A DNA stretch of 64,000 nucleotides from Gordius sp. MW1. Lineage: Eukaryota > Nematomorpha > Gordioida > Gordea > Gordiidae. Location: positions 5,284,501-5,348,500 of the forward strand of contig OZ038530.1 of NCBI GenBank assembly GCA_964036665.1. Direction: 5' to 3'. The notes under the pieces are model-generated. The model did no database searches. It saw nothing but the letters and a program-made list of their open reading frames with translations, and was not told where the DNA came from. Both the position numbers and the translations under genes were made by a program. Positions 36,757 through 48,700 of this stretch are shown here, in pieces. The number at the start of each line of letters is the position of its first letter. Positions within the stretch are counted from its first letter, which is position 1.

Positions 36757-37438
36757 CAGTGGTTCTTAACCTTTTTATACACGCGGCCCCCAAAATATTT
36801 TATAATTTGTTTGCGGCCCCCCATTTTTTCAGAATAATTTATATTTGTTATATTATCTATAATATATTGATTTTCTATTATTTTTTCATTTTATTATAAT
36901 AAACATGAAACACAACTTTATTATTTCATTATCTATTTAAAAACTTCATAATTAAACATAAAAACAATGTTTAAAATAAAAAATATATGCATTCGGAAAT
37001 ATATTTAATGAGATTTCTGCTGCTGAACATCTTCAGCCAATTTGTTAATTCTTGGTTCAATTGATTGTAATGCTATCCTCATGCAGGAATCTAGTCGCAA
37101 TCGATTGCGTTTTTTAGTTTTATATCCACCATAGTTGAGAAGCTTTTTTCACACAAATATGTACTAGCGAAAGGCAGCAAATTTTGAATTGCTGCTGAAA
37201 ATAATGGAGGATATTCTGCACGAATTTGTCTCCAAAATTGCGGCAAACTTTTAGTTTTAAACAAAGATTTTAAATTACAATCATTTATTAATTCTAATAA
37301 TGAATCTTAAGGCAACGAGTTCGAATCCCCTGGTGAGTATTTTTTCTAAAGCTTTTCTGAATATTTTGATTTTATTCTAAAAAAATTTGTCGGCCCCCAG
37401 GCAAACTTCTCGCGACCCCCTCTGGTTAAGAATCACTG
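36757..37438 (-). mobile_element. hAT transposon, internally deleted, with transposase remnant
   Basis: CTCTAATG flanks the element at 36749-36756 and 37439-37446. The ends are CAGTGGTTCTTAACC and its near-complement GGTTAAGAATCACTG, the classic terminus of Charlie/ZBED-type hAT elements. Next to each end is a GCGGCCCCC or GCGACCCCC block. The 682-bp element keeps only the C-terminal part of a transposase gene on the minus strand. Confidence 0.9.
37005..37306 (-). pseudogene. hAT transposase C-terminal dimerisation region
   Basis: The minus-strand frame reads 'SLPQFWRQIRAEYPPLFSAA', then 'LLPFASTYLCEKSFSTM', then after a +1-type frame change 'NRLRLDSCMRIALQSIEPRI', ending in TAA at 37005-37007. 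These blocks are the signature of the hAT C-terminal region in ZBED/SCAND3-like transposases ('LPFxSTYLCExxFS-M', 'RLxxDxxLRxAL'). The upstream catalytic domain is missing. A frameshift after 'VDIKLK' breaks what remains. Confidence 0.85.
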
Positions 37439-37773
37439 CTCTAATGTATTCCTTTTTCCAGACATAGTGGGACGAATTTTGATAAGGGGAATGGGTTCAC
37501 AAAGACGCGAATAAATTTAAATACAGAGTGTAACAAAAAAAATAAATTAATGGACCTATAGATGAAACTTTAATCTACATGAGTATATTACTATTTTTCA
37601 CTAAATATTAAAAATGCCGTTCCAATATAGCCTCAAAAAGGCTTAAAAAGGGCATTTTTGGCACCTTCAACCTCGTATATCTAAAAAAACTGGTAATTGT
37701 AGAAAAAACTAAAAACAGATAGTTTTTCAGCGCAAAATTCTCCATCATAATTATTGGTCGGATTGCGGGATGT

Positions 37774-39512
37774 AATCACAAAGTCAATATTTGTAGAGCT
37801 GTGTTATTAGCTATATATACAAATTTCTTTTGGCAACTTGTCTAGGTTGTTGTTTTATAACGGATAATTGAACTGGTTAAATAATTCCCTCAAATAATAA
37901 TGATAGTTGCTTATTTCTACTTTGTTGATTGCTATTTAATTTGACTCCTTATTGTGTATAAATTTTTCCGGGCCTCACTTGATTCTTAATTTTTTGTGAT
38001 TTTTCTTGTAAATCTTTGTTAGTGTGGGCGGCTGACCTTTAGGCCAAAAGTAAATATATTTATGACCCCCTGTTATGAGTCCCACTTCCTCACAGGCATT
38101 CTCGACCCTTCCCCCCTTTTCTCGCCCATTAATTGCAGAGCAAATGTACTAAGTTTACATGTTTTAAGAAAAGTACCCAGTACAAATTCACTATTCCCTT
38201 GTGGCTTTATCTCGTCTTTCCAAACTGTAAAGGATTTTATTATCCATGTAACCTCTCAACCATAAAATTATTTAAAGGAAATGGCCATATAGTCTTGGCA
38301 TGAGAACGTAATACCAGGAACCAGTCTACCAGAGTCGGAACAACGATTGGAGTGCCAATATAGCATCACGCTCCGTCACTAACCTACTTTCGGGTTGTGA
38401 TACCATTTCAATCTCAGGTCACTTACGACTATAGTTATTAAATTGCTAACTTGCTTCAACTCCAAACGCGAGCACGCACACTGAGCTGTTTAATATGCGC
38501 GTTAGCACAATGAGTGCTCGCTGTTCAATGCAGTAGGCAGAATAGCATTTAAAAATGCTCGAACAACGAGTCGAAACAGTTAAATCTGTTCAAGCATTGA
38601 GCAGATCTGCTATCTACTCAAGTTTACTGTTCGGGCAATCTGCTCAAAGCCTAAACAGATCAAATGTATTATCGGCAAAGTTAGAATTATAAAATTCCGG
38701 CCTGCGAATTGCTTTCCGGGCATAAATGGGCTTTTTGTAAAAAATAAATTACCGGCCTGGCTTGGATGGGCTGAGGTTATTAAAGGGGAAAGTCGGGCCC
38801 AACTATAGGTAGGCCCCAGTCCGATCAGCTAAATCCTGAAAATAATGTTTTTATTTTTGCATTTTAATGTATAAGAAATGGTGTGTGTTTTATGATGTTA
38901 ATCAAGTTTTATAAAATTTAATTTTTTAATAATGATTCAATCAATCCTCATCATTTATTCATAGAATTTGTTATTTATATATAAGTGGATCATTTTTTCC
39001 ATGGTTGAAAATAAACCCATCTCCAGTTTAGGTAAATCAACGCTACTACGTACGACACATAATAATTTTTACAAATTTGAAGGTAAAACCTCATAAATTT
39101 ATTTAGGAAAAGCCATTCAGGAATAAATTAATTCCAAATAGATTCGAATTAAGCGTTTTTAAGTAATAATATTTAAAAGATCGGATTTTTGCTTGATCAA
39201 CATCTAATGAGATGGTTAAATTTATAAACAAACAAATTTATCGACTTCAAGCTTCAAACCCAATCTTTATGATCACATTAGCTGAAATCAAGTCGAGATT
39301 AAGGGGTCAAAACTTGAATATTCAAGTGGATGATCTAAGTAAAAAATAGTTTCATATAAGAATATAAAATCTATAAATTAATTTATTTCTTTATTTTAGG
39401 AAAAGGACTTTGCCAAAAGTTTAAATGCTTGTCGTCATAAAATAATAATAGAGAAAACTTTAAAAATGTGTTTTTCTATCTGTATTCATTTTTATAGTTT
39501 ATAAATTAAGAT
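37774..39512. other. Intergenic DNA, no gene recognised
   Basis: A 67-codon + frame (38062-38265) has no recognisable motif. A less AT-rich stretch (38280-38830) includes GC-rich motifs like those at 35497 and short repeated GAGC-type words, but no family could be named. Confidence 0.55.
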
Positions 39513-39737
39513 TTATTTTTTATCAAGCTTAATATTTGTTTTACATGCCATCTTTGTCTCTTGTAATAGTTGAGTGTACCGTTGTATTTTTATTTTTTTA
39601 GGTAACCTACGGATGAGGGAGGGCAAATGTGGTGAAACAACAGGAAACATAATGCGACATTCATGTTTTTCACCTTGAGGCGTTGAAAATAGAGTTTTTT
39701 CTTTCTTTCTAAATAAACGTAAAGTTGCTTCAGTCAT
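39513..39737 (-). CDS. Hypothetical small ORF, 74 aa
   Basis: This frame starts 'MTEATLRLFRKKEK' and ends in TAA at 39513-39515. It is lysine-rich, lacks a signal peptide or membrane segment, and contains 'PHLPSLIRRLPKKI'. Just upstream on the same strand a pyrimidine-rich TTTTCTTTTAG precedes the ATG by 9 bases and could be a splice acceptor. An AATAAA overlaps the stop codon and could serve polyadenylation. These signs are compatible with a last exon or small gene, but 74 open codons could also arise by chance. I recognise no family. Confidence 0.25.
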   Translation of the reverse strand: MTEATLRLFRKKEKTLFSTPQGEKHECRIMFPVVSPHLPSLIRRLPKKIKIQRYTQLLQETKMACKTNIKLDKK

Positions 39738-40477
39738 TATATTTTTGCTAAAAGAAAATTTTACCTTAACAACCTTTCGCCATATAAATTGTTTTATTTG
39801 TCAAAATAATTTCCCCTTAATAAATATTAAAAGCTATCATTTTAATGTCTGTATATTTTTCCTTCCAATTTGGACTTTTTATTATATTAATCAATATTGT
39901 TATAACATATTATAAAGGAAATTCTTATAATGGTAATTACTGCATAAAATAAAATCTTCAAAAATATAGTCTATATAATAAACTATTATGTTTTATAAAA
40001 AAAGGCCAATTAATCGACACTACTTTTTAGGTACCTTTTACTAATCATATTTTATTAATAAATTAAAAACTTCAATTGAAAAACACATTTAAACCATATT
40101 TGCATATGAAAATATTAAAATTATAATTAAATAGGCGACTTTGTTTTATCGGATAGCTCTATTTAAGATTGAAGAAAAGAGAAAAGGCGATTCGAAGTGC
40201 TATGACAATTTTAGACAAAAGGCCACAAGATTTACCCCATTTTTGGGAGAAATGTACACTTGTTACGAAAAAGATATTTTGCCCCAGCCTAGGATAAATA
40301 TAAAAAAAGTAATTATTTGCAATAAACTGAGATGCTTATTTAAATTTTAAAATTAATAAATTATGGACTAATGCCCAACTAAATTTCACGGACATTAAAT
40401 ATCTGAGTCTTTGAATAATAAAGTATTGCTAACTTTTAAATTAATTAAAATTTAATTTGAGGAGGGTAAATGTATTA

Positions 40478-42725
40478 AACAAAGTTTATTGGTGGGATCA
40501 ATCGGTTAGGAAATTCATCGAAAGAAAGGAAATCTATATAGGCGTCAAATCAAAAAAGTCGGCGGAGTATTTAGAACATAGGAGTAAAGAGAGCCGCGGA
40601 GAAGTTCATTGCTATAGCGAAGGTTCAGCATATACTTAGATGGTAAACAGACTGGAGGGGGCGACAGGCTTATGTACAAATTGGCCAAGATAAGCAAGAA
40701 GAAGGTCGGGTTGCCGGAGTTAGGAGGTGACGGAATGGTGAAAAGGATATTTAAGAAAAACTTATGAATATTGTAAATGTCTAGGGAGGATGAAGTTAGG
40801 ACACTAATGATAAGTTGCATCAAAGAAAAGCAAATGCCCAGATGGAATTCCTATGAAAGCATGGGTCGTATGCCGAGAAAATGGAGTCAAGACCATGACA
40901 AATTTCTTTAAAGCGAATCACTAATCAATGGATAGCACGATAATACTCTAATTCAAAGTCAAAGGACTCAGGGTTGTGGCAATTACAGAGGTATCAAGCT
41001 AACTTGCCACTTTTTGAAGCTTAAGGAAAGGATCAAAGTAACAAGGCTGAGCCAATTAGGATTTGAGTCTGTCAAATTCACAATCGATCCGATCTTCGCA
41101 CTAAAATTTATGATGAATAAATGTGGGAAAATAGATGAAACCTACATATGGTCTTTATCGATTTGAAAAAAGCTTATGACACGGTCCCTCGCGATTTGGT
41201 ATGGTTTTGTTTAATAAACAAAATGTTCCTGACGCATATGTACGGCTTATGAAAAATATTTATGAAGCCTCAAATTCATTCGTTAGGACGACAATGGGAG
41301 ACTTTAAATCTTTTTTGAATTGAAATTAGACTACATCAAGGATGTGCTCAAAGTTCTTTACATGCAACATAATTACGGACACGATAACGAGGGACCAGGC
41401 GCGAGGGGGCGGAAAGCGGAACTTTTCTACCCCCTTGCCCAAAACTTGAATTTTTTTTGATTTATAATTAGATTAAATGGATTTAAATATTATAGTTTAG
41501 TTGCATAAAAGATTTTAAGACACTTTTAATACAAAAACCGTTAAAAATCAAAAAAAAATTATGTTTTGCCCCCTGAAACCCTAATATATACATTCAATTT
41601 TTCGTGTTTAATTTTCGACTAAAAGCTTGCACCCCACCATTATAATATTCCACCATTGATTGTAAATTATGAAGAACTTGTTTTTTTATCTAAACACCTA
41701 GATGTACTAAAAAATGTCAAGTAAACAGATTGAGTGACTGTTTAATTTTGCTTATTAGCAACTTGATAATTTTTTTAGATCATACTCATATAAATTTGCT
41801 CTGGTTTCCGCCATTATTTAATTTTACCTAAATGATAATATTTAATGCCAGTTAAATAACTTGCATAAGGTCCATGTCCTTTTTTTAGGTATAAAAGCGA
41901 TAGTAAATGCTCTTAGAGAAGAGATTTTTCCAAAGCTGGTTATATAGCGCCTTGAAGTTTCGCATATATTGTACGCGATGTTTATTTTTGTTTGAATATT
42001 TTTTTGAATTTTCCTCCCCGAGAAGATCCTGGCTACGCGCCTGCGAGGGACATTCAAAAAGCATCTTCATGTTGTATTCTATATGCCGATAATATAGTAT
42101 AATGCGAAGAGGAAGGAGTCGAGGAAGCCGAAAAGTGGCCAACGCGCTTATCTAGATACGGTTTAAATATCAAAGATCGGTATACATGGAAATGAACGCT
42201 ACAGGCACACCATCGCAAGATGACCTAAAAAAGACAGGTTTAAATACCTCGGCTCGATGCTGCATCATAAGGGAGGTTGCGCAATGAAGTCAATACACGG
42301 ATCCAAAAAGGATGGCATAAATGGCGGAGTTTATACGGTGATGTGGAGTATGTAGATATCAATATGGTTGAAGAGCAAAGCTTAAAAATCCATGATAAGA
42401 CCGGTGTTTCTGTATCTGTATAGAAGTGAAACATGGGTATTAAACTCACTAAGCTCACCCTATGACAAATGACTGTCTCATGGCAAAAATGAGGTTTTAA
42501 GTTTAACCTATGACGGACTGGATAACAAGAAACGGCTAAAGTGGTAGGGTCACATATTAAGAAGGAAAACTAATGATATAAATCGAAAAGTGGGAGGAAG
42601 AGAACGACCTCGTGTCATGTGGAAACTAGGAAGATAAATAAGACATGGCGCTTACCCTATTAAGATGAAAGAAACTCTCTTAATAAACCCAACGACTGTG
42701 GGACCTCATACATGATGAAGAAGCG
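40478..42725 (+). pseudogene. RTE-type retrotransposon, 5'-truncated and interrupted
   Basis: Similarity to the 19553 copy begins at TATTGGTGGGATCAATCGG, in the linker between endonuclease and reverse transcriptase. It runs to the C-terminal 'ERPRVMWK'-like block near 42605-42620. Reverse transcriptase blocks 'KKAYDTVPRDLV' (about 41165) and YADN (about 42090) are visible between stops. A 648-bp hAT-type element splits it at 41396-42043. The endonuclease is missing, consistent with incomplete reverse transcription. The degradation is strong. Confidence 0.75.
41396..42043. mobile_element. CGTAGCC-family hAT element inside the RTE copy
   Basis: CGAGGGAC is duplicated at 41388-41395 and 42044-42051. 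Removing the element restores the RTE sequence seen at 21736-21750. The left end is CAGGCGCGAGGGGGCGG. The complement of the right end is CAGGCGCGTAGCCAGG. The interior has no protein-like frame. This is the cleanest proof that the family moves with 8-bp target duplications. Confidence 0.9.
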
Positions 42726-43021
42726 GAAGTCAATAAAAGATTCATTCTATGAGTGTAAAAAGAATCTTTTATTTTCTTCACTTTAAGAACTATGCATATT
42801 AAAGGTCGCAGCTTTTAATATTTGCCATTTGCTAAATCCCTATATATTCAATAAGCCCAGTAATTATTTTTTTAAATACTCACAAATTAAACTCATTAAA
42901 ATGGCCGATTTAAGACGTCATTAAATAGATTGCTAATTAATCTGATTATGATCCTTATATTAATGCATTTAGTCATTGCAATATGTTTTTAGACAGTTTA
43001 TATTGAATTTAAATAAAGTTT

Positions 43022-43848
43022 ATGGGACTTTGGAAGACGCTTGCACATACATTACCACCTAACGAATATCTCTTTGAATCGGGTATAACGGAACATTTGC
43101 ACAGAGTCAATAATTCTTTCCATCTCAAATATGCGGGATATTTGTAATTTTATAAAATTATCAGTTTTTATAAGCTTTAAATCACTTTAACTCATTACGT
43201 TTTTAAATTAATATTATAAAATTACCACATAAATTAGATAAAGTTACAGAAAACTCATTTTATTTTTAATCTTTAATTGTATTTAGCCACAAAGATTGTG
43301 TTGATCCATCTTTATTAGAGAGTTGGATTGACTATAAGGACCCAGGATGGGTTCATTAAGATTATTACAACAGCAAAAATAAATTGTTTTATAGCGATAG
43401 TTACAGGATAATGTATACTGACGCAGAATACACAATTCTATACAATTGCAAAAAGATCCTTCCATTTGGAAAATGTCACACCTCGTACCCTTATATAATA
43501 ATTAACGGGTAATTACTTAGCTGCAAATTCATATTATACTAAATAATACGAAGGAGACCGGATATAATAATCGACAAAGATACTTGGTGTGATTTACTGA
43601 GATATATCAGAGATAAGTTCTGCGTGTTTCCCCCCAGTATACATATCCAATCGAATGTCAATGATTGTACGCACAAGCTTAGTTCAAATAATCATTTACT
43701 CCCTGAGAATTATACAAAACTTAGTCATCCAAGAAAAATTGTCAAAAGGCATAATCAAATAAAAGATCGAACATCGACAATAATCCGTCAACGTCGGAGA
43801 CTATATATGCTAAAAGAGATTCATGAAGAATGTCTCAAGGAAATCTAA
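43022..43848 (+). CDS. Probable lipocalin gene, 3+ exons, with an in-frame stop unless a short intron is spliced
   Basis: Exons 43022-43143, 43287-43508 and 43554-43848 join in phase through GT-AG introns of 143 and 45 bp; the second has a TACTAA-like branch site. Lipocalin traits are 'SYRIMYTDAEYTILYNC', a second cysteine in 'FGKCHTSYPYIIING', then a helix ('WCDLLRYIRDKFCV') and a following cysteine ('NVNDC'), matching the family's C-terminal layout. Lipocalins are secreted carriers of small hydrophobic ligands. No signal peptide is visible, so an upstream exon may be missing. A TAA at 43350-43352 interrupts exon 2. Introns of 39 or 63 bp ending in TTAAG would remove it in phase (short introns occur in the neighbouring dehydrogenase gene); otherwise this is a pseudogene. 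The basic tail of about 50 residues is unusual. Confidence 0.45.
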
Positions 43849-45522
43849 AAAAATTGGAAGATTGAAGGACAGGAAGTATGTTTTCTTAGATTATTGAAAA
43901 ATTAAGTTATTCTTAAAATCTTTTTATTGTGTATTTTAAAATCATACCAGATAATCTAATAGATACCAGCTTTAAATTTCATTAAGAGGCAACAATAGCT
44001 AAATATTGTTTATTTAAGTCAATTTGTGGATTTAACATTCATTTCCCACATGGCATGATTATTATTAAAAATTACAAAATTACTTCAAAATAGTATGCAA
44101 TACTTTATCTTTTATACTAAACATTGTAAATGATTTGTGTAAGGGGATTATTTTTATTTGATAGTCTTATAATTATTCTATCAAGTCAAATTAATTATAA
44201 AGGGAAATTATGAACAGGAACATGAGAAAATTAACCAATGATATCTATTTGTCTGTTAAAATTTTTTACGCCAGTTTCTTATTAATTTTATCATATAGAT
44301 TTTACTTGATCGAACCACCCGGCCCTCACACGTTAATTGGTTATGTCATTTAAGAGAGATATTAACTTTTATTGCTTAAATTTAAAAAAGGAGTATATTA
44401 TGTTGATAGAGACAAGGAGTGTTTAAAATCAGGCATGCATCGGGTAAAATCATAAAATGACTTAAGGGCGCTGCTGAGGCTGTCATATTTTAAATACAAA
44501 TGATGGATTTCGTGGCATTCTAAAATTGGTGTTTTTGAATATCTAATTTATCTAATGATAATTTTTATCTTCGAAGGTTTAAATAGTTATCTTAGAAGAT
44601 AATTGTTGACAAGTGTAATTTTTCGCTTAAGGAAAATGTGTAAAGACAACAAAACTTACTAAAAACGATCTGAACATAAATATGAGCAATAGGCAAAGTA
44701 TATACAAATCTAGCAACTAAAAAATTTAAGTAAATATAGCAAATATTATGGGTAAAAATGTCAGATAGTTAATAGATTCTGCTTTTATTACAGTACTCAA
44801 ATAGCATACTCTCGTCACTTCTACCAATAAATTTACGATGACACATAGCACTTGAATTTGTAACTTACAACGCTTATAAGTGAAAAAACAAACCACTTAT
44901 TTAACAAGATGCATCATAATACTGTATAGGGATAATACCTCGAGCGTCAATTAACCCTACGTTTTAATAATAGTGTGTTTGATTGTGTAATCAGCGTTGG
45001 AAATTGTTTTGATTCCTTTAAATGGCTGCCAACTATTATTATCTACGATCAATGTCACCTAAACCCGTTACTGTTACAAAGTATTCCCATTTATATTTAA
45101 AGGATTTTTCGCATGAACAACCTATCAACAAGCACATTTCTTATATAATTATTTTTGCTAATGATTATGTACTATTATATTTATTCCTTGTATAATCAAC
45201 AACAAATGGGTCATTAAACGGCATTTGAATTTTCTAAAAGTGTTAAACAATAGAACCATAATCCTAAAATTAATTTGAAATTATCAAAGATACAGGATTT
45301 GATGATACTGTAAGATATATAAGACTATAAATAAATTTATATTTATAAAATGTACCATTTAGATTTAGCGCATAATTATACTGTGCATTTATGATATTAG
45401 TAAATGACATAACTTTATTTGTGATTTTTGAAGCATAAAATCTTATATAAATGTAGCATTTACGTCAAACTGGCATTCATAAATAGCGGTATCGATGCAT
45501 TCGACCAAAGTTTAACTGACAA
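43849..45522. other. AT-rich intergenic DNA
   Basis: No gene, RNA or repeat family recognised between the lipocalin-like gene and the aminoacylase-1 upstream region. Confidence 0.6.
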
Positions 45523-45675
45523 AATGTCTATGAATATTTAACGAAAATGCTCCTTGAGAGGGGTTTACAGAGACAAAAACGTTAGGGTTAGTGTTTTAGG
45601 TGGGGGTTTTAGGTTAGGGTTAGAGTTAGATGCACACATTTAAATCGACAAATGCATTTTCGTAGACATTTATTT
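45523..45675. repeat. Short inverted-repeat element with TTAGGG-like core
   Basis: AAATGTCTATGAATATTTAACG near the left end and the complement of GCATTTTCGTAGACATTT near the right end are related inverted repeats. Between them (45584-45632) is a degenerate GTTAGGGTTAG array. The ends differ from those of the other TTAGGG-core MITE. The element lies about 80 bp before the aminoacylase-1 start codon. No target duplication was identified. Confidence 0.45.
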
Positions 45676-45755
45676 GTTTTTTGCTTTTTTGTCAATTGCA
45701 ACTGAATCATAAATAGCAGCTAATATCAAGCGGCTTTCTTAATTTTTATAAATAT

Positions 45756-48700
45756 ATGGGTTCCTTTTATTCGAGGCAAAATGTGATCGCCTCCGATGAT
45801 ACTCCCGAGGCATCAATAAAACGTTTTCAAACATTTCTCCAAATAAAATCTGCTCACCCCGATCCTGACTATAGTGATATAATTTTTTAAAGTTTTATGT
45901 TAATTTTTTCTCATATTTATTCATTTAAAACAACGAAATAAATACCTGATAGATAAATTATGTTACTGGTTATTATAAGTGCCATTATTCAATATAACTT
46001 AGTTATATGTCCCTATGTTTTTCTATAGTCTCTGTCATTAAATATTTGAAACAAGCTGCCAATGAAATTGGATTAGAATTCAATAAACTTGAGGTAAATT
46101 TATTTGTACTAATAAATTATTTGATATAATTTATTATATGCTCTAAGCTGTTTACATAAAATTATTAAACCATCACATTTTTTTATGCAGAAGAGAGCAG
46201 TTATTTTTTTCAAACTCAATATTTGTTGTATTTAAATTGTAGATAAATTAATACAATATTATTCAGTTATGATAAAATTACTGTCTTTACATTTAGTTTT
46301 ATTATTATCCAAAATACCCATAAGTTTCAGATTAGACAAAATGCCTAATAACTTAAACTTGAAGCTTTTTTTGCCTTGATTTATAAAAAATATTATATTC
46401 ATGAAAATTATTTGATCGTTATTGAAAAATAGCTAAAAATTCATTTAAATTCATAATTTTGTTAGGTTCCTGATTAAACGTTGAATTAATACAACGAAAT
46501 CATTGAGATGGATATTAAACTTACAAATAACATTTTATGAAAATAGGTTTTGAAATTTCATTCTCCATGCCTGACCATTCCCCTTTGTAACTAGTGTGTT
46601 AAATCATATGTTTTAAGACTTAAATTATAATTAATTAAACTTAGCATATATTATTAGATATATTCATAGGCGTAGCCATGATTGCCTCATGGGGGTGGTT
46701 TCCAATTTTTTTTTTTAAGATTAGACCATTAAACAAAAATTTATTAAGCTTATATACGTAGTGACAGAGGTAGGAATATCTAATTAAAGGGGGGGGGTAA
46801 ATTTTTTGATAAAGACTTTCAATTAAAACATTAAAATTATACAAATTCAATACCTACGATGGGTTTTTGGTCAAAAATAATTAATAATATCCTCAGAGAC
46901 GTAAATTGCAAGAGCTCTTTGCAATTTTTCTGTTTGCGCTAAGTAGGGGCATTGTTTCACCAGAACCAATAATTGTCCAGCCCAAAACCGTTTAAATGAA
47001 ATTATAAGCCTAAGATTGCCCTGCTGCTAAAATTTGGCTTGTATCAGCATCTTCCTTGTTTAATTTAGAGGTTGAGATAGTTTTTTAGAGAAATAATTAA
47101 GAATTAAATTTCTCCTATTAGAAAACACGGGGACATAAATTTTTTGTATAAATAATGTTATAGTTAGAAGAATTCATCTAAAATTAAATATCAAATTAAT
47201 TAAGATAATATATTATTTCTATATGCGCAACACTCACGACTCCTATTAATATTTTTTCCATATAATTTAAAAAAAAATTAATTTTTTTTTGTCAATGGGG
47301 GGGTCCTAACCCGAAAATCCACCCCTTCCCTACGCTACTGGATATATTACAAAGGCAATGTAATAGTATATATTAATTTTAATTAATCTCAATTTTGATG
47401 GTTTTCAACAAAAATAATAAAGTACCCCTCCATTCCTTGATCAAATAAAACACATGGGTTGATAATTTTAGGAGCTTTTGACAAGGTTACATTTCTATTA
47501 AAATTTATGCATCTTCTTAAACCAGAAACTTTTTTGCTCTTGGCAACCTTAACTAATTTACTTGGAATAAACACACTGATTATTATCCCAATCATCCGAC
47601 AGACCTCACAATAAATAAGATTCTTATAGAGAGTAGATATAAATGGTGTTAATGAGGGAAATACATTTGATAAACACATGTCTTGCTAGCATACCCTGCT
47701 TTTTATTTATGAATTTGGCAATGGTTAAGTAGGACAAATCTGGCCTTTTTGCAAAAATACAGTGTCAAGGTTAATTATGCTGTGAAAATACTATGACCTT
47801 GGTTTTCAATGAAACCTCTGTTTATAGCCAGAAAAACATAGACGCAACTATACAGCATGTCTAAAAGAACCTATTAGTACTTTGAAGGTTGTCCTAAAAA
47901 TTCAATTTTTCTAAATTGTACGAATGAAGGTAGCAAATTTTTCAAAGGCTTGATCAAATGTTTAGAAATTTTTTATTCAATAATAAAAATGAATACTATT
48001 AACGCGAAAATGATCAAAATTTTAAACTCTGTTTTAAAAAATGATTATAATGAATTAAATTTGTCAAGATCTACTCTCCAAACAAAAGTTTTTCATATTG
48101 AAATTTAAGGAGTCTAATCATTTTATTATTTGTTGCATCATTTCATAGCTAGTATACATTTTGTCATCAAAATCTCAATTTAGATTTGAAGCAAAGTGTG
48201 TTCAACTGAATGAATGAAAAGAGAAAGTTGTTGAATATTTGAATTAACTCCTTGATTTAATTGTAAAACTTTCCTTAATCTTGTTTTTACGGTTATGAGG
48301 TTGATAGAAAATTGTCAGAATTAGCTAGTGTCATAAATTTTTTATGTTTATATTACAAAAAACTTAAGAAATATTGTATAATTTATTAAACCATTGTTTT
48401 ATTATCATATTCGATAATTTGTGTCTCAAAATTAATTTTGAAAAAGATTTCTATTTCTCTTTCTTCTTATAGATGCAAGAGAATAGCTAGCCTTTTAGAC
48501 ATTAGTTAAATGACTAAATTTGATTTTTAACTGACCTTTATATATCCTAATATATTTTAGCAATATATAATTAATTTCAAGATAAGACTCTTTAGTGGAC
48601 CAAAATATTGTCTTTACTAAAATCTTGCCAGACAAAGAGATAAGATGAATTTTAACGTTTTCCATTTATTTAACGAAGGCTTTATAATATTAATTTATCA

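Larger units (their letters stand above)
35987..37773. mobile_element. Long palindromic (foldback) element with nested insertions
   Basis: The left arm runs inward from ACATTCCGCAATCCGACC at 35987. The right arm ends at GGTCGGATTGCGGGATGT near 37773. The two are imperfect reverse complements along their length, including CTTATCAAAATTCGTCCCAC against its complement near 37470. The complementarity continues inward to a CACTCCCGCCCCC / GGGGGCGGGAGTG stem at about 36639-36685, so the original element was almost entirely palindromic with arms of roughly 420 bp. A TTAGGG-core MITE (36374-36616) sits in the left arm and a hAT element (36757-37438) in the right. No coding capacity and no clear target duplication. 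Confidence 0.75.

Noticed and set aside
37303..37345. tRNA-like B-box (GAGTTCGAATCCCC) suggesting a tRNA or SINE
   Set aside because: No A-box, acceptor stem or cloverleaf could be drawn around it, and it lies inside the hAT element next to transposase sequence.
40141..40350. 69-codon ORF before the RTE fragment
   Set aside because: It does not match RTE protein, has no ATG start or splice support, and frames on the same strand look equally protein-like.
43350..43352. Reading TAA as a sense codon (alternative genetic code)
   Set aside because: ACY1 and the dehydrogenase end at ordinary stops at the expected lengths, and a short intron or a nonsense mutation explains the single TAA.
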